Notes: generated from the sequence alone by a model not told the origin. A DNA stretch of 64,000 bases from Acinetobacter bohemicus ANC 3994 (GCF_000367925.1 NZ_KB849176.1:310001-374000); one strand, 5' to 3'; positions 46,202 through 54,913 are shown, counted from the stretch's first letter. Made by a program: numbers and translations.

Positions 46202-47032
46202 TTATTTTGTTTGAATTAAATCCTGAATGATCAGTTTTTTCATTTTAAATAATGCGGTGAGAGCATGAGGATTATTTGTTAAAATTTCCCATAAATTTTG
46301 CGGGACAATTTGCCAACTGACACCAAATTGATCTTTACACCAACTACACTGGTCTTCAGTGCCATGTAAGGTGATGGCATTCCAGTAATAGTCAATTTCA
46401 GCTTGATCTTTGCATTCAATCACTAAAGATACGGCTTCACTAAATTCGAAATTTTGTTGAATGCCACTGTCCATGGCCATTAATGTCAGGTCGTTGGCTG
46501 TAAATTGTGCATGTTTGACTTGTCCAATATATTCTCCCTCGCTATATTTTAGAACACCTTGAGATTGAAAGTTTTTAAATAGAGTTTGATAGAAATTCAA
46601 TGCGGCTAGGCATTGTCCTTGATATGAACCGCAATACATGAGCGTTGGGACAATTTTTTGTTGATTGACGTCCGATAATTTACCTAAATAAAGTTGCCAG
46701 TTAAAACCATGTTGGTCTTGTAACCAACCATAATAATCACTCCAAGGATATTGGCCCAGCTCCATTCGTGCGAAGCCAGCATCAATCAATTGTTTCCAAT
46801 ATTTATCAATTTCAGTTCGACTTTCACAAATCACCATAAAAGAAATAGAGGGATTGGGGGTGAAAGGGGGACCACCATTAATGCCGATAAATGGAACACC
46901 TGCGAATTGTACTTTTAGTGCAGTGTCATGTTCTTGCATGATTTGGCTGTTTGGAAAAATAGAGCAATACCATTGCAATGCAGTTTTGGCATTTTTTTTA
47001 AACCGCAAAGCAGGGTAAATAGAGTGAGTCAT
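46202..47032 (-). CDS. VOC-superfamily protein with two PhnB-like domains
   Basis: A 276-residue protein made of two similar halves, each opening with a glyoxalase/PhnB strand pattern (YPALRFKKNAKTALQWYCSIF; then TLMYCGSYQGQCLAALNFYQTLF) and each ending WYLGK/WQLYLG or WQIVPQNLWE. Such proteins are often annotated as 3-demethylubiquinone methyltransferase-like, a misleading name; the reaction is unknown. No metal-site residues could be assigned with certainty. It stands alone with no clear operon. Confidence 0.8.
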   Translation of the reverse strand: MTHSIYPALRFKKNAKTALQWYCSIFPNSQIMQEHDTALKVQFAGVPFIGINGGPPFTPNPSISFMVICESRTEIDKYWKQLIDAGFARMELGQYPWSDYYGWLQDQHGFNWQLYLGKLSDVNQQKIVPTLMYCGSYQGQCLAALNFYQTLFKNFQSQGVLKYSEGEYIGQVKHAQFTANDLTLMAMDSGIQQNFEFSEAVSLVIECKDQAEIDYYWNAITLHGTEDQCSWCKDQFGVSWQIVPQNLWEILTNNPHALTALFKMKKLIIQDLIQTK

Positions 47033-47183
47033 TATTGTGCTCTATATATATGCAGTATCAGCAGATAATGTAGCTTTTTTTCGAGTTAGCTTAAGTAAGT
47101 TTACGTAGATTGATTGTATAAAATTTATTCAATATGAAATAAAAAATGCAGCATCTAGGCTGCATTTTTTAGACTTTAAAGAC

Positions 47184-47486
47184 TTACTTCGCTGAAGTAA
47201 TTTGAGGTTTTAAACTCTGCGTTAAGCCATTAATATCACCCCCTTGAATACCCAGTTCATTCATCAGGCTGTCAATCAGTGGCGCTTGAGTGCGGTAACG
47301 TAATGCACTATTTACCACTTGATCAGATAGGGAAATTTGCCCTTGATCTGCATAGCCTTCACCTTGTGCATTGTTGCCAGCAATACCACCTAAACCAGTC
47401 ACTTGCAAAATCTTAATATCATCAATATTTTCCATAGGTTTAACGCTTTCACGGATAATTTCTGGTAAATATTTTAATATTGTTGT
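47184..47486 (-). pseudogene. C-terminal remnant of a YqiK-like flotillin (SPFH) gene
   Basis: Only 83 residues are open from an ATG (MENIDDIKILQV ... ALRYRTQAPLIDSLMNELGI). They match the extreme C-terminus of YqiK/flotillin proteins. Reading further up the same frame gives LPEIIRESVKP, also flotillin-like, and then sequence unlike the family. The SPFH domain and coiled coil are missing, so this is a deletion remnant, though the open frame has been kept. A pseudo-start at the internal Met is unlikely to be used. A weak terminator (GCAGCATCTAGGCTGC at 47146-47161, then TTTTTT on one side) follows the stop. Confidence 0.6.
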
Positions 47487-47720
47487 AAAAAGCTTTGAGA
47501 ACCACCATCCAATAACAGCAAAATCAGCTTTAAAATGCCGAATAACAGCATGAGATAAATTGAAATAATAAATGCATTGTTTTTAATCAATTATTTTATT
47601 CAAATGAACATCAAGCAGAATTGATCTCTTCAACAATATACTCAGAATAAATCAAGAGATACCTATGGTTGCTATGTTGTGCTATAGGTGAAATGAAGGC
47701 TATTTTAGAACAGGTTCATT

Positions 47721-48266
47721 TTAATCTAAGCAGGTCTGCATTCGGACTTTCATGTCTAAGGCTTGTTGCACAATAAAACTTTTCATCCAATTATACTGTT
47801 GCCCCATGGGATTGGTTTTCATCGCGCTATTGAGAAAGTCTAGCTGTTCTTGGTGAAACAATTGGCTTTCAATCGCCTCTTCTAATTGGGCACTATTTGC
47901 CATTAAAGGGAGGTGAATCAAATAAAATGCTTTGGGATAATTATAAAAAGCATAAAGTAAATTAAAGGCTTTCTGATCCGCTTTTAAATGCCCCGCACCA
48001 ATTTCATAGCGACGGTCTTGGTTGCTGTGGGTTAAACCAAGTAAAAATTCAAATGTATTGTTTGAAAGTCGTAGACCAAATTGCAGACCAATTTGGTCAG
48101 CTGTCAGCTCATGTTGAACAAAATTATTGAGGATTGAACCATCGTCATTTAAGGGTTCTTGTAGGACCCATAGATGTGAATGATGTTGATAGATAGAACC
48201 TGCCAGTTGTGCATCTTCTAGGCTGGCTTTAACGGTTTCGATCTTGTGGTCTAGCGTAAGCATCAT
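47721..48266 (-). CDS. Hypothetical protein
   Basis: The 181-residue product has no signal peptide, membrane segment or recognised motif. It is Gln/His/Leu-rich and probably mixed alpha/beta in the first half and helical later (LEEAIESQLFHQEQLDFLN). Its reading frame is well kept and it stands between the flotillin relic and the cysD promoter region, alone and leftward. I cannot assign a function. Confidence 0.6.
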   Translation of the reverse strand: MMLTLDHKIETVKASLEDAQLAGSIYQHHSHLWVLQEPLNDDGSILNNFVQHELTADQIGLQFGLRLSNNTFEFLLGLTHSNQDRRYEIGAGHLKADQKAFNLLYAFYNYPKAFYLIHLPLMANSAQLEEAIESQLFHQEQLDFLNSAMKTNPMGQQYNWMKSFIVQQALDMKVRMQTCLD

Positions 48267-48596
48267 TCAACACATCATAAGGTATGGGAGGCATTTAGAC
48301 ACTGTATGAAATTTTTCAGCTGAATAGAATAGATGTTTTGGATAAATGACCAATCAGTCTATATTTTGTACATTTTATGCGGAAGTTGTTGTATTGGCTG
48401 TATTTAAGTAAAATCATCATGCATTTCAAATTGATCATTAATAAAAACTTATACTTATTATTAGATAAGCTCTATATGATAATTTTGCATATCAATATAA
48501 TAAAACAAGCAATAGTTCATATAACTAAATCTTTATAATGAATATATATATTTTAAAAGTGTAATAAGTACACGTTGATCTGAGCTGGTGTTGTCA
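48267..48596. promoter_or_regulatory. Upstream region of cysD
   Basis: These 330 bases carry no gene. A TATAAT (48534-48539) lies about 60 bases before the cysD ATG without a good -35 partner, as is usual for promoters that need an activator. CysB control is expected for this pathway, but no binding site was recognised. Confidence 0.4.
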
Positions 48597-49511
48597 ATGT
48601 CCATAAATGAGGAAAGACTTACTCATCTTAAACAGCTTGAAGCTGAGAGTATTCACATTATCCGTGAAGTGGCTGCCGAATTTGAAAATCCGGTCATGTT
48701 GTATTCTATTGGTAAAGATTCGGCAGTCATGCTGCATCTTGCCTTAAAAGCATTTTATCCTGCAAAACTTCCATTCCCACTATTGCATGTCGATACAGGC
48801 TGGAAGTTCAAAGAGATGATCACATTCCGTGACAACATGGCAAAAACCCATGGTTTCGATTTGATCGTTCATCAAAATAAAGAAGGGAAAGACGCTGGGA
48901 TCAATCCATTTGATCATGGTAGTTCAAAATATACCGACATCATGAAAACTCAGGGCTTAAAACAAGCACTGGATAAATACGGTTTTGATGCGGCCTTTGG
49001 TGGTGCACGTCGTGATGAAGAAAAATCACGTGCGAAAGAACGTGTGTATTCTTTCCGTGATAGCAAGCATCGTTGGGACCCTAAAAACCAACGTCCTGAA
49101 CTTTGGAATCTTTACAACGGTAAAGTGAACAAAGGCGAAAGTATTCGTGTGTTCCCATTGTCAAACTGGACTGAGCTTGATATTTGGCAATACATCTATT
49201 TGGAAAGTATTCCATTAGTGCCTTTATATTTAGCTGCAGAACGTCCTGTGGTTGAACGTAGCGGTACACTCATCATGGTTGATGATGAGCGTATGCCTTT
49301 AAAAGAAGGTGAAGTTCCACAAATGAAATCGGTACGTTTCCGTACTTTAGGGTGTTACCCACTCACGGGTGCGGTTGAATCAACTGCCAATACCTTACCG
49401 GAAATTATTCAAGAAATGCTGCTTGCCACAAGCTCTGAACGTCAAGGTCGTATGATTGACCATGATGAAGCAGGCTCGATGGAAAAGAAAAAGCAAGAAG
49501 GCTATTTCTAA
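48597..49511 (+). CDS. cysD: Sulfate adenylyltransferase subunit 2
   Basis: A 304-residue PAPS-reductase-like protein with the PP-loop SIGKDSAVML that binds ATP. It forms adenylyl sulfate (APS) from ATP and sulfate together with the GTPase CysN. Later conserved parts are GGARRDEEKSRAKER and RFRTLGCYPLTGAVES. GTG 48588 would add three residues; the ATG at 48597 gives the family start MSINEERLTHL. cysN follows after about 110 bases that hold a palindromic repeat. Confidence 0.96.
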   Translation: MSINEERLTHLKQLEAESIHIIREVAAEFENPVMLYSIGKDSAVMLHLALKAFYPAKLPFPLLHVDTGWKFKEMITFRDNMAKTHGFDLIVHQNKEGKDAGINPFDHGSSKYTDIMKTQGLKQALDKYGFDAAFGGARRDEEKSRAKERVYSFRDSKHRWDPKNQRPELWNLYNGKVNKGESIRVFPLSNWTELDIWQYIYLESIPLVPLYLAAERPVVERSGTLIMVDDERMPLKEGEVPQMKSVRFRTLGCYPLTGAVESTANTLPEIIQEMLLATSSERQGRMIDHDEAGSMEKKKQEGYF

Positions 49512-49512
49512 T

Positions 49513-49587
49513 TAATCTCTCCCAGTTTCTCTTTAAGAAAGAGAGGAGAAAAAGTCCCTCTTTAAAAAGAGGGATTTAGGGAGATTA
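49513..49587. repeat. Palindromic intergenic repeat, copy B (cysD/cysN)
   Basis: About 75 bases with ends TAATCTCTCCC and GGGAGATTA. Internal hairpins are TTCTCTTT/AAAGAGAGG and TCCCTCTTT/AAAGAGGGA. It shares layout and much sequence with the copy at 34715-34785. The terminator after the quinone oxidoreductase at 54517 resembles its right hairpin. Confidence 0.82.
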
Positions 49588-49623
49588 AAAAATCGATTTC
49601 AATGAATTTGTGGAGTTTGAGCA

Positions 49624-51240
49624 ATGTCTCATCAATCTGAACTGATTAGCCAAGATATCTTGGCATATTTGAAACAACACGAAAATAAAGACTTATTACG
49701 TTTTTTGACTTGCGGTAATGTCGATGATGGTAAAAGTACTTTAATCGGTCGTTTACTTTATGATTCAAAATTGATCTATGAAGATCAATTGCAAGCCGTG
49801 ACTCGTGACTCTAAAAAAGTGGGTACAACGGGCGATGCACCTGACTTGGCACTTCTTGTAGATGGTTTACAAGCAGAACGTGAGCAGGGGATTACCATTG
49901 ATGTTGCTTATCGTTATTTCTCAACTGAAAAACGTAAGTTTATCATTGCCGATACCCCAGGACATGAGCAATATACGCGTAACATGGCAACAGGTGCGTC
50001 TACTTGTGACCTTGCGATCATCTTAATTGATGCGCGTTATGGCGTACAAACGCAAACACGCCGTCACACGTATATTGCAAGCTTGTTGGGTATTAAGAAC
50101 ATTATTGTTGCGATTAACAAAATGGACTTGGTTGAATTCTCTGAAACACGTTTCAATGAGATTCAAGCAGAATATGCCAACTTTGTCAGCCAGTTGGGTG
50201 ACCGTAAGCCAAGCAACATCATCTTTACGCCTATTTCTGCATTGAATGGTGATAACGTGGTGAATGTTTCGGAACACACACCGTGGTACAAAGGCGAAAC
50301 CTTAATGGGTACGCTGGAGTCGGTACAAATTAACCGTGATACCGCGAAGCGTGATTTCCGTTTCCCTGTGCAATATGTAAACCGTCCGAACCTCGACTTC
50401 CGTGGTTTTGCGGGAACGATTGCCCTTGGTGAAATCAACGTGGGCGATAAAGTTGTTGCTTTACCATCGGGTAAGTCTTCAACGGTTAAAGAAATCGTGA
50501 CTTTTGATGGCAACCTTGAACATGCATTTGCAGGTCAAGCGGTGACATTAACGCTAAACGATGAAATTGACGTATCACGCGGCAATATGTTGGTCCGTGC
50601 GGATCAGGGTGTTCCTGCAATTTCTCGTTCTGTAAAAGCGACTGTGGTATGGATGGCGGATCAACCGCTCGTGATTGGCAAGTTGTATAACTTAAAAGTG
50701 GGTACACAAACTGTTCCTGCGAAAGTGACTGCCATTAATTTCCGTACTAACGTGAACACACTTGAGCAAATGCAAGTGGATCATCTTGATCTCAATGCCA
50801 TTGCCAATGTGACTGTTGAATTTGATGCGCCAGTGGTATTTGACCGTTATCAAGACAGCCGTTATACAGGTTCGTTTATTTTCATTGATCGTTTGAATAA
50901 CGTAACGATTGGTGCGGGTATGGTGGAAGAATCTGTTGAGTGGTCTGCGCATAGCAACCCTGTCACAGCAGAAGACCGTGCAGCACGTTTGGGTCAAAAA
51001 CCTGCGTCTATTACGGTGTCGAACAAAGCCTTGGAAAATGCACAAGCACTTGAGAGCTTATTGCTTCAACAAGGTATTGTTGCGATTGCTAAAGCGGATT
51101 TAGATGTTGCGCAAGTCGCATTGCTTCGTGAAACAGGGATTGCGGTGATTACGACTGTGACTGAAGGTACAGATGTAAGCTTCGCGCAAGAGTCAGTTGA
51201 AGAACTGGCTGAGAAAATTGTGGAATTGGTTCGTCTTTAA
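49624..51240 (+). CDS. cysN: Sulfate adenylyltransferase subunit 1 (GTPase)
   Basis: A 538-residue translation-factor-like GTPase: GNVDDGKST (G1), DTPGHEQYTRNM (G3), NKMDLV (G4), then two beta-barrel domains. GTP hydrolysis drives APS formation by CysD. There is no C-terminal APS-kinase (CysC) domain of normal length; the last 60 residues (ALENAQALESLLLQQGI ...) look like only a short remnant of such a fusion or a different tail. A separate cysC is therefore probably encoded outside the window. A terminator follows. Confidence 0.94.
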   Translation: MSHQSELISQDILAYLKQHENKDLLRFLTCGNVDDGKSTLIGRLLYDSKLIYEDQLQAVTRDSKKVGTTGDAPDLALLVDGLQAEREQGITIDVAYRYFSTEKRKFIIADTPGHEQYTRNMATGASTCDLAIILIDARYGVQTQTRRHTYIASLLGIKNIIVAINKMDLVEFSETRFNEIQAEYANFVSQLGDRKPSNIIFTPISALNGDNVVNVSEHTPWYKGETLMGTLESVQINRDTAKRDFRFPVQYVNRPNLDFRGFAGTIALGEINVGDKVVALPSGKSSTVKEIVTFDGNLEHAFAGQAVTLTLNDEIDVSRGNMLVRADQGVPAISRSVKATVVWMADQPLVIGKLYNLKVGTQTVPAKVTAINFRTNVNTLEQMQVDHLDLNAIANVTVEFDAPVVFDRYQDSRYTGSFIFIDRLNNVTIGAGMVEESVEWSAHSNPVTAEDRAARLGQKPASITVSNKALENAQALESLLLQQGIVAIAKADLDVAQVALLRETGIAVITTVTEGTDVSFAQESVEELAEKIVELVRL

Positions 51241-51260
51241 GACTGAGCTGATTTAAAAGG

Positions 51261-51284
51261 AACCCACCATTAGGTGGGTTTTTT
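51261..51284 (+). terminator. Terminator after cysN
   Basis: AACCCACC-ATTA-GGTGGGTT, then four more T: 8-bp stem, 20 bases after cysN. Confidence 0.9.
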
Positions 51285-51386
51285 ATTTGTGTAAGCTTTA
51301 AGTGGTTGAATAGTATACAGTCATTTTAAAGTTGAACTTTCACTTAAATTACTTCTCGATACAATATAAATATTGAGGGGGTATTT

Positions 51387-51659
51387 ATGAAAAAATTATT
51401 ATTTTTAATTGGCTTATGTTTATCTTTTGGGGCGGAAGCGAAGCAAGGCACGGAAAATACCGCAGCAATTAAACAGAAAATTATTCAGCAGTCGATAGAA
51501 AGTTATCCGGGAAATTGTCCTTGTCCATACAATACTGCACGTAATGGTAGCCGCTGTGGTAAGCGTAGTGCATACAATCGGGCGGGTGGATATGCACCGA
51601 TTTGTTATGCGAAAGATATTACAGCACAGATGATTAGAGAATTTAAAGGACAAGGATAA
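51387..51659 (+). CDS. Small secreted Cys-rich protein of unknown function
   Basis: A 90-residue protein with a clear signal peptide (KKLLFLIGLCLSFGAEA). The mature part carries GNCPCPYNTARNGSRCGKRSAY and PICY: four cysteines, likely two disulfides. The GSRCGKRSAY/CPCPYN pattern recurs in small secreted bacterial proteins, but I know of no function. A ribosome site (GAGGGGG) precedes the ATG. A terminator-like hairpin at 51688 follows, so it is monocistronic. Confidence 0.72.
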   Translation: MKKLLFLIGLCLSFGAEAKQGTENTAAIKQKIIQQSIESYPGNCPCPYNTARNGSRCGKRSAYNRAGGYAPICYAKDITAQMIREFKGQG

Positions 51660-51687
51660 TCTTCTTACAACATGAAGCTGGGATTCT

Positions 51688-51714
51688 AAAAACCACCATA
51701 TGGTAGTTTTTTTG
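51688..51714 (+). terminator. Terminator after the small secreted protein gene
   Basis: AAAAACCACC-ATAT-GGTAGTTTTTTT: stem with one mismatch and a T tract. Confidence 0.75.
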
Positions 51715-51801
51715 TAATAAAAATAATGAACATAAAAGTAGTTAGACTCAACATGGTTTTTAAATTTGATAAAGACGCTTTTTAAACAACATAAAGATAT
51801 G

Positions 51802-51817
51802 TTAAGATATATCTTAA
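51802..51817. promoter_or_regulatory. Perfect 16-bp palindrome upstream of padR, likely operator
   Basis: TTAAGATATATCTTAA is its own reverse complement and lies 23 bases before the padR ATG. A related half, CTATATCTTAG, follows at 51829-51839, abutting the start. PadR repressors bind such dyads over their own promoters, so autoregulation is likely. Confidence 0.6.
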
Positions 51818-51840
51818 TTAAGTAAAGCTATATCTTAGTT

Positions 51841-52362
51841 ATGTCTAAAACTCCCAATCCAGAACTGCTTACAGACCTTGAAAATACACAAACACCACGC
51901 AAAAACCGCTTGTTTGAAGCGGGGCATATGAAGCTTGTGGTGTTGAATCTTATCTCGCTCGCACCTAAGCACGGCTATGAAATTATTAAAGAAATAGGTG
52001 AGATCGTTGGTGGCGGTTACACCCCAAGCGCAGGCACGATTTATCCGACACTGAATTATCTAGAAGATATGCAGTTCATCTCCGCAGAAAAAATCGAAGG
52101 TGACCGTAAACAATACAGCATTACTCAAACAGGCGTAGAGCATTTAAATGCTCAGCAAGCGCAAGTCGAAAATATTCTAGGTCGATTCGAAACCCGCCGC
52201 GAAATTCAAAACAATCAGCAATACATCGACATTTATCGTGCGATGGAAAATCTAAAAACTTCTTTACGCCTGAAGCTGAAAAATTCAGAAATTAATGCTG
52301 AAGAAGTCCGTCTAATTGCAGAACAAATCGATCAAGCAGCGGTAAATATTGGCCGCTTGTAG
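51841..52362 (+). CDS. PadR-family transcriptional regulator
   Basis: A 173-residue winged-helix protein: LVVLNLISLAPKHGYEIIKEIGE is the PadR N-terminal helix region, followed by YTPSAGTIYPTLNYLEDMQFI (recognition helix) and GDRKQYSITQTGVEHL (wing). The C-terminal part is a helical dimerisation arm. It leads a three-gene run with a DUF3861 gene 9 bases later and a DUF2798 gene. The palindrome just before its start suggests it represses its own operon. The effector is unknown. Confidence 0.88.
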   Translation: MSKTPNPELLTDLENTQTPRKNRLFEAGHMKLVVLNLISLAPKHGYEIIKEIGEIVGGGYTPSAGTIYPTLNYLEDMQFISAEKIEGDRKQYSITQTGVEHLNAQQAQVENILGRFETRREIQNNQQYIDIYRAMENLKTSLRLKLKNSEINAEEVRLIAEQIDQAAVNIGRL

Positions 52363-52371
52363 GAGAAAAAT

Positions 52372-52674
52372 ATGAAACAACATGAATATGAAGTGACTGT
52401 AAAACATATTGCAGATGCGCAAGGCAATCCATCTACATATACAGAAGCGTTGCAGTTTAAAGCCTATAACCATGACGACATTTTTAAGGTATTGGCGTAT
52501 GTGCAGAAAACAGAACTGGTTGATGATGAAGCTGCAAAAGCGTTCGCAGTTGGGCTAAAACTGTTTAGTGAGGTGTTACTGGAAAATAAAGATGTACCTT
52601 TGTTTAAAGAGTTTATGCCTCAGTTTGTACAGTTTATGAAAGCGCTAAAAAAATCTGCTCCAAAAGAAAGTTAA
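52372..52674 (+). CDS. DUF3861-type protein
   Basis: A 100-residue soluble protein, HEYEVTVKHIADAQGNP then LQFKAYNHDDIFKVL, with a Lys-rich helical end. This resembles the DUF3861 family, whose function is not known. It follows padR by 9 bases behind AGGAG and is probably controlled with it. Confidence 0.7.
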   Translation: MKQHEYEVTVKHIADAQGNPSTYTEALQFKAYNHDDIFKVLAYVQKTELVDDEAAKAFAVGLKLFSEVLLENKDVPLFKEFMPQFVQFMKALKKSAPKES

Positions 52675-52707
52675 GTGCTTATTTAATCCATATCCCTTAG
52701 GTGCTTT

Positions 52708-52956
52708 ATGTCAAATTCTCTTCCAAAATTTCATCCTAAACATATGGCTTGGCTCATGCCTTTAATCCTGTCATGTGTCATGAGTGGTTCACTGTCATGT
52801 TTTAATCTGTTGATGAATAAAGGTTTGGTCGATGGGTTTATTTCGATCTGGCTGCATACGTGGGCATTGTCTTGGTTGGTGGCTTTTCCATTAATTCTGG
52901 TCTTTATTCCTCTGGTTCGTAAATTCTTGATGCAATTTGTAGAAATGCCAAAATAA
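52708..52956 (+). CDS. DUF2798-type small membrane protein
   Basis: An 82-residue protein with two transmembrane helices (HMAWLMPLILSCVMSGSLSCF; HTWALSWLVAFPLILVFIP), a pattern typical of DUF2798. Its role is unknown. It lies 33 bases after the DUF3861 gene, in the same direction, so it is the likely last gene of the padR operon. Confidence 0.75.
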   Translation: MSNSLPKFHPKHMAWLMPLILSCVMSGSLSCFNLLMNKGLVDGFISIWLHTWALSWLVAFPLILVFIPLVRKFLMQFVEMPK

Positions 52957-53005
52957 AAAAACTATTAAAACGTTGAATATAAAAGATGGGGTGAATTCAT
53001 AAGAT

Positions 53006-53284
53006 TTAGCCCTGTTTTTTTATCAGCCAGATCACTAAACGGGCCAACATAAGCAGTACTGCAAAATAGATCTGAAAGATACCTGCAAAGATCATAATCC
53101 AACCGCTATTTCCCGGCGTTTTTCTTGCATCAAGCTCAATAATAAAAACAATAATCGCAACCATGATTTCAAAAGTAATCACGGTTTTAAATAGCCAAGT
53201 CCACGGAAAGTGTAAAATCCACGTTAGAAAAACAATTGCCAAACAGGGAAGCGTACAAAACAAAAATACGATTTTTAAATCCAT
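53006..53284 (-). CDS. Small hypothetical membrane protein
   Basis: A 92-residue protein with three hydrophobic helices (FLFCTLPCLAIVFLTWIL; VITFEIMVAIIVFIIEL; GWIMIFAGIFQIYFAVLLML) and a positively charged C-terminus. There is no recognised family. It is convergent with the padR operon and separated from the quinone oxidoreductase gene by about 220 bases containing both promoters. Confidence 0.6.
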   Translation of the reverse strand: MDLKIVFLFCTLPCLAIVFLTWILHFPWTWLFKTVITFEIMVAIIVFIIELDARKTPGNSGWIMIFAGIFQIYFAVLLMLARLVIWLIKKQG

Positions 53285-53507
53285 ATCTATGTATCATTTT
53301 TATTGTTGGTGTTGGCCTAACAGTAAATTGAATAAAAATAGAAATAAAGCTTTAAGTGCTAAAAATTTCTAAATTTCATTCAGTTGAGTATTTCCATACA
53401 TAATGAAAACGTTTAAGACATAAGTCCGAGCTGACTTCATTCCTTCTGCTATCTATGTTCAAATAGAATTTTAAAATATTAAAAGTAACGAATAGGGAAA
53501 CGCTTAA

Positions 53508-54500
53508 ATGTCACAAGCAACCATGCAACAAGTCATCATTACCGAACCGGGTGGCCCAGAAAAATTAGCTTATGAAGCCGTCGCTATTCCAACTGCACAA
53601 GCAGACGAAGTTTTAGTAAAAGTACATGCCTTTGGTATTAACCGTCCAGACATCTTACAGCGTCAAGGCTTATACCCAATGCCTAAAGGTGTAACACCTG
53701 TACCGGGCTTGGAAGTGGCTGGGGAAATTATTGCAGTCGGTACAAATGTTAGTCAGTTTAAAGTGGGTGATAAAGTTTGTGGGCTTACTAATGGCGGTGG
53801 CTACGCAGAATATTGCGTTGTGCCTGAAAGCCAGACTTTGAACATTCCTGAAAATGTCAGTTTTAGTCAAGCGGCAGCGATTCCTGAAACCTTCTTTACC
53901 GTCTGGGCAAATGTATTCCAAATGGCTAAAGCCAAAGCGGGCGAAACCATTTTGGTTCATGGTGGAACCAGTGGGATTGGTACGACTGCGTTGATGCTGT
54001 GTAAAGTGCTTGGTCTTAAAACTTTTGCAACGGTCGGTTCTGATGACAAGGTGGCTGCTATTGCAGAACTTACAGATGCCATTAACTATAAAACTCAAGA
54101 CTTCGAACAAGTGATTAATGAGAAAACGGATAATGGTGGCGTAGATATAATTTTAGATATGGTCGGTGCACCTTATTTAGAGCGTAATTTAAATCTTTTA
54201 CGTCGTGATGGGCGTTTGGTCTATATCGCATTTTTGGCTGGGGCTAAAGCCAAAGATGTAAAACTCGGTCAAATTATGATGAAACGTTTGACCATTACCG
54301 GTTCAACTATGCGAGCGCGTACCACGGCTGAAAAAGCTGAAATTGCTCAAGGCTTAAAAGACACTGTTGCACCACTTTGGGCAAAAGGTGAATGTTTACC
54401 TATGATTTACAAGACCTTTAAGTTTGATCAAATTGTCGATGCGCATATTGCGATGGATATAGGTGATCATGTCGGTAAGATCGTAGTGGAAGTGATTTAA
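53508..54500 (+). CDS. NAD(P)H-quinone oxidoreductase, PIG3/QorA type
   Basis: A 330-residue zinc-free medium-chain reductase: GINRPDILQRQGLYP near the N-terminus, then the coenzyme-binding LVHGGTSGIGTTALMLCK, and FLAGAKAKDVKLGQIMMKRL(T)ITGST near the end, typical of the PIG3/TP53I3 branch. It reduces quinones with NADPH. It stands alone, with GGGAAAC before the ATG and a terminator after the stop. An internal Met at codon 6 is an alternative start. Confidence 0.88.
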   Translation: MSQATMQQVIITEPGGPEKLAYEAVAIPTAQADEVLVKVHAFGINRPDILQRQGLYPMPKGVTPVPGLEVAGEIIAVGTNVSQFKVGDKVCGLTNGGGYAEYCVVPESQTLNIPENVSFSQAAAIPETFFTVWANVFQMAKAKAGETILVHGGTSGIGTTALMLCKVLGLKTFATVGSDDKVAAIAELTDAINYKTQDFEQVINEKTDNGGVDIILDMVGAPYLERNLNLLRRDGRLVYIAFLAGAKAKDVKLGQIMMKRLTITGSTMRARTTAEKAEIAQGLKDTVAPLWAKGECLPMIYKTFKFDQIVDAHIAMDIGDHVGKIVVEVI

Positions 54501-54516
54501 AAATTTAAGTCTTCTT

Positions 54517-54547
54517 AAATCCCTCTGTAATAAAGAGGGATTTTTTT
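54517..54547 (+). terminator. Terminator after the quinone oxidoreductase gene
   Basis: AAATCCCTCT and AGAGGGATTT pair (10 bp) with a 7-base loop and a T tract. It resembles the right half of the palindromic repeat at 49513-49587, so it may be a decayed copy put to use as a terminator. Confidence 0.85.
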
Positions 54548-54686
54548 CTGTTTTAAAAGGTGAGCGGTTTTATTAGACCACTACAAGTGCTGCTGCGTAA
54601 GAAGGGGGTAAAATAAGAAATAAAGATCGGAAATAAATCGCTAAGTTTTTATGATATAAATATTGTTAAACTCAAATTTCAGACAT

Positions 54687-54707
54687 AAAAAAACCAGCAT
54701 AAGCTGG
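54687..54707 (-). terminator. Terminator of the tRNA-Cys/tRNA-Leu unit
   Basis: On the minus strand CCAGC-TTAT-GCTGG is followed by seven T, about 35 bases past the tRNA-Leu 3' end. Confidence 0.75.
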
Positions 54708-54741
54708 GATTTTTATTGCACCATTTTAAGAAGTATTAAAA

Positions 54742-54827
54742 TGGTGCCCGAGGCCAGACTCGAACTGGCACGCTTTGTGGGCGGGGGATTTTAAATCCCC
54801 TGTGTCTACCGATTTCACCACTCGGGC
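54742..54827 (-). tRNA. tRNA-Leu (UAA)
   Basis: An 86-nt gene including encoded CCA. Acceptor GCCCGAG/CTCGGGC pairs perfectly. The anticodon loop is TTTAAAA with UAA between GGGGA/TCCCC arms, a long variable arm is as expected for Leu, and the T loop is TTCGAGT. It reads leftward, right after tRNA-Cys, on the same transcript. Confidence 0.95.
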
Positions 54828-54839
54828 ATTTTAACAAGA

Positions 54840-54913
54840 TGGAGGCGGAGGTCGGAATCGAACCGGCGTACACGGAGTTGCAGTCCGCTGCATGACCACT
54901 CTGCCACCCCGCC
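54840..54913 (-). tRNA. tRNA-Cys (GCA)
   Basis: A 74-nt gene with encoded CCA. Acceptor GGCGGGG/CTCCGCC with one G-U pair, anticodon GCA in ACTGCAA, T loop TTCGATT. It lies 12 bases upstream of tRNA-Leu and is transcribed with it, divergent from folD. Confidence 0.95.

Noticed and set aside
47371..47553. 60-residue plus-strand frame over the flotillin remnant
   Set aside because: Antisense to the flotillin-like sequence and lacking any recognised motif.
53670..54110. 146-residue minus-strand frame inside the quinone oxidoreductase gene
   Set aside because: Shadow frame with unusual composition and no independent start signal.
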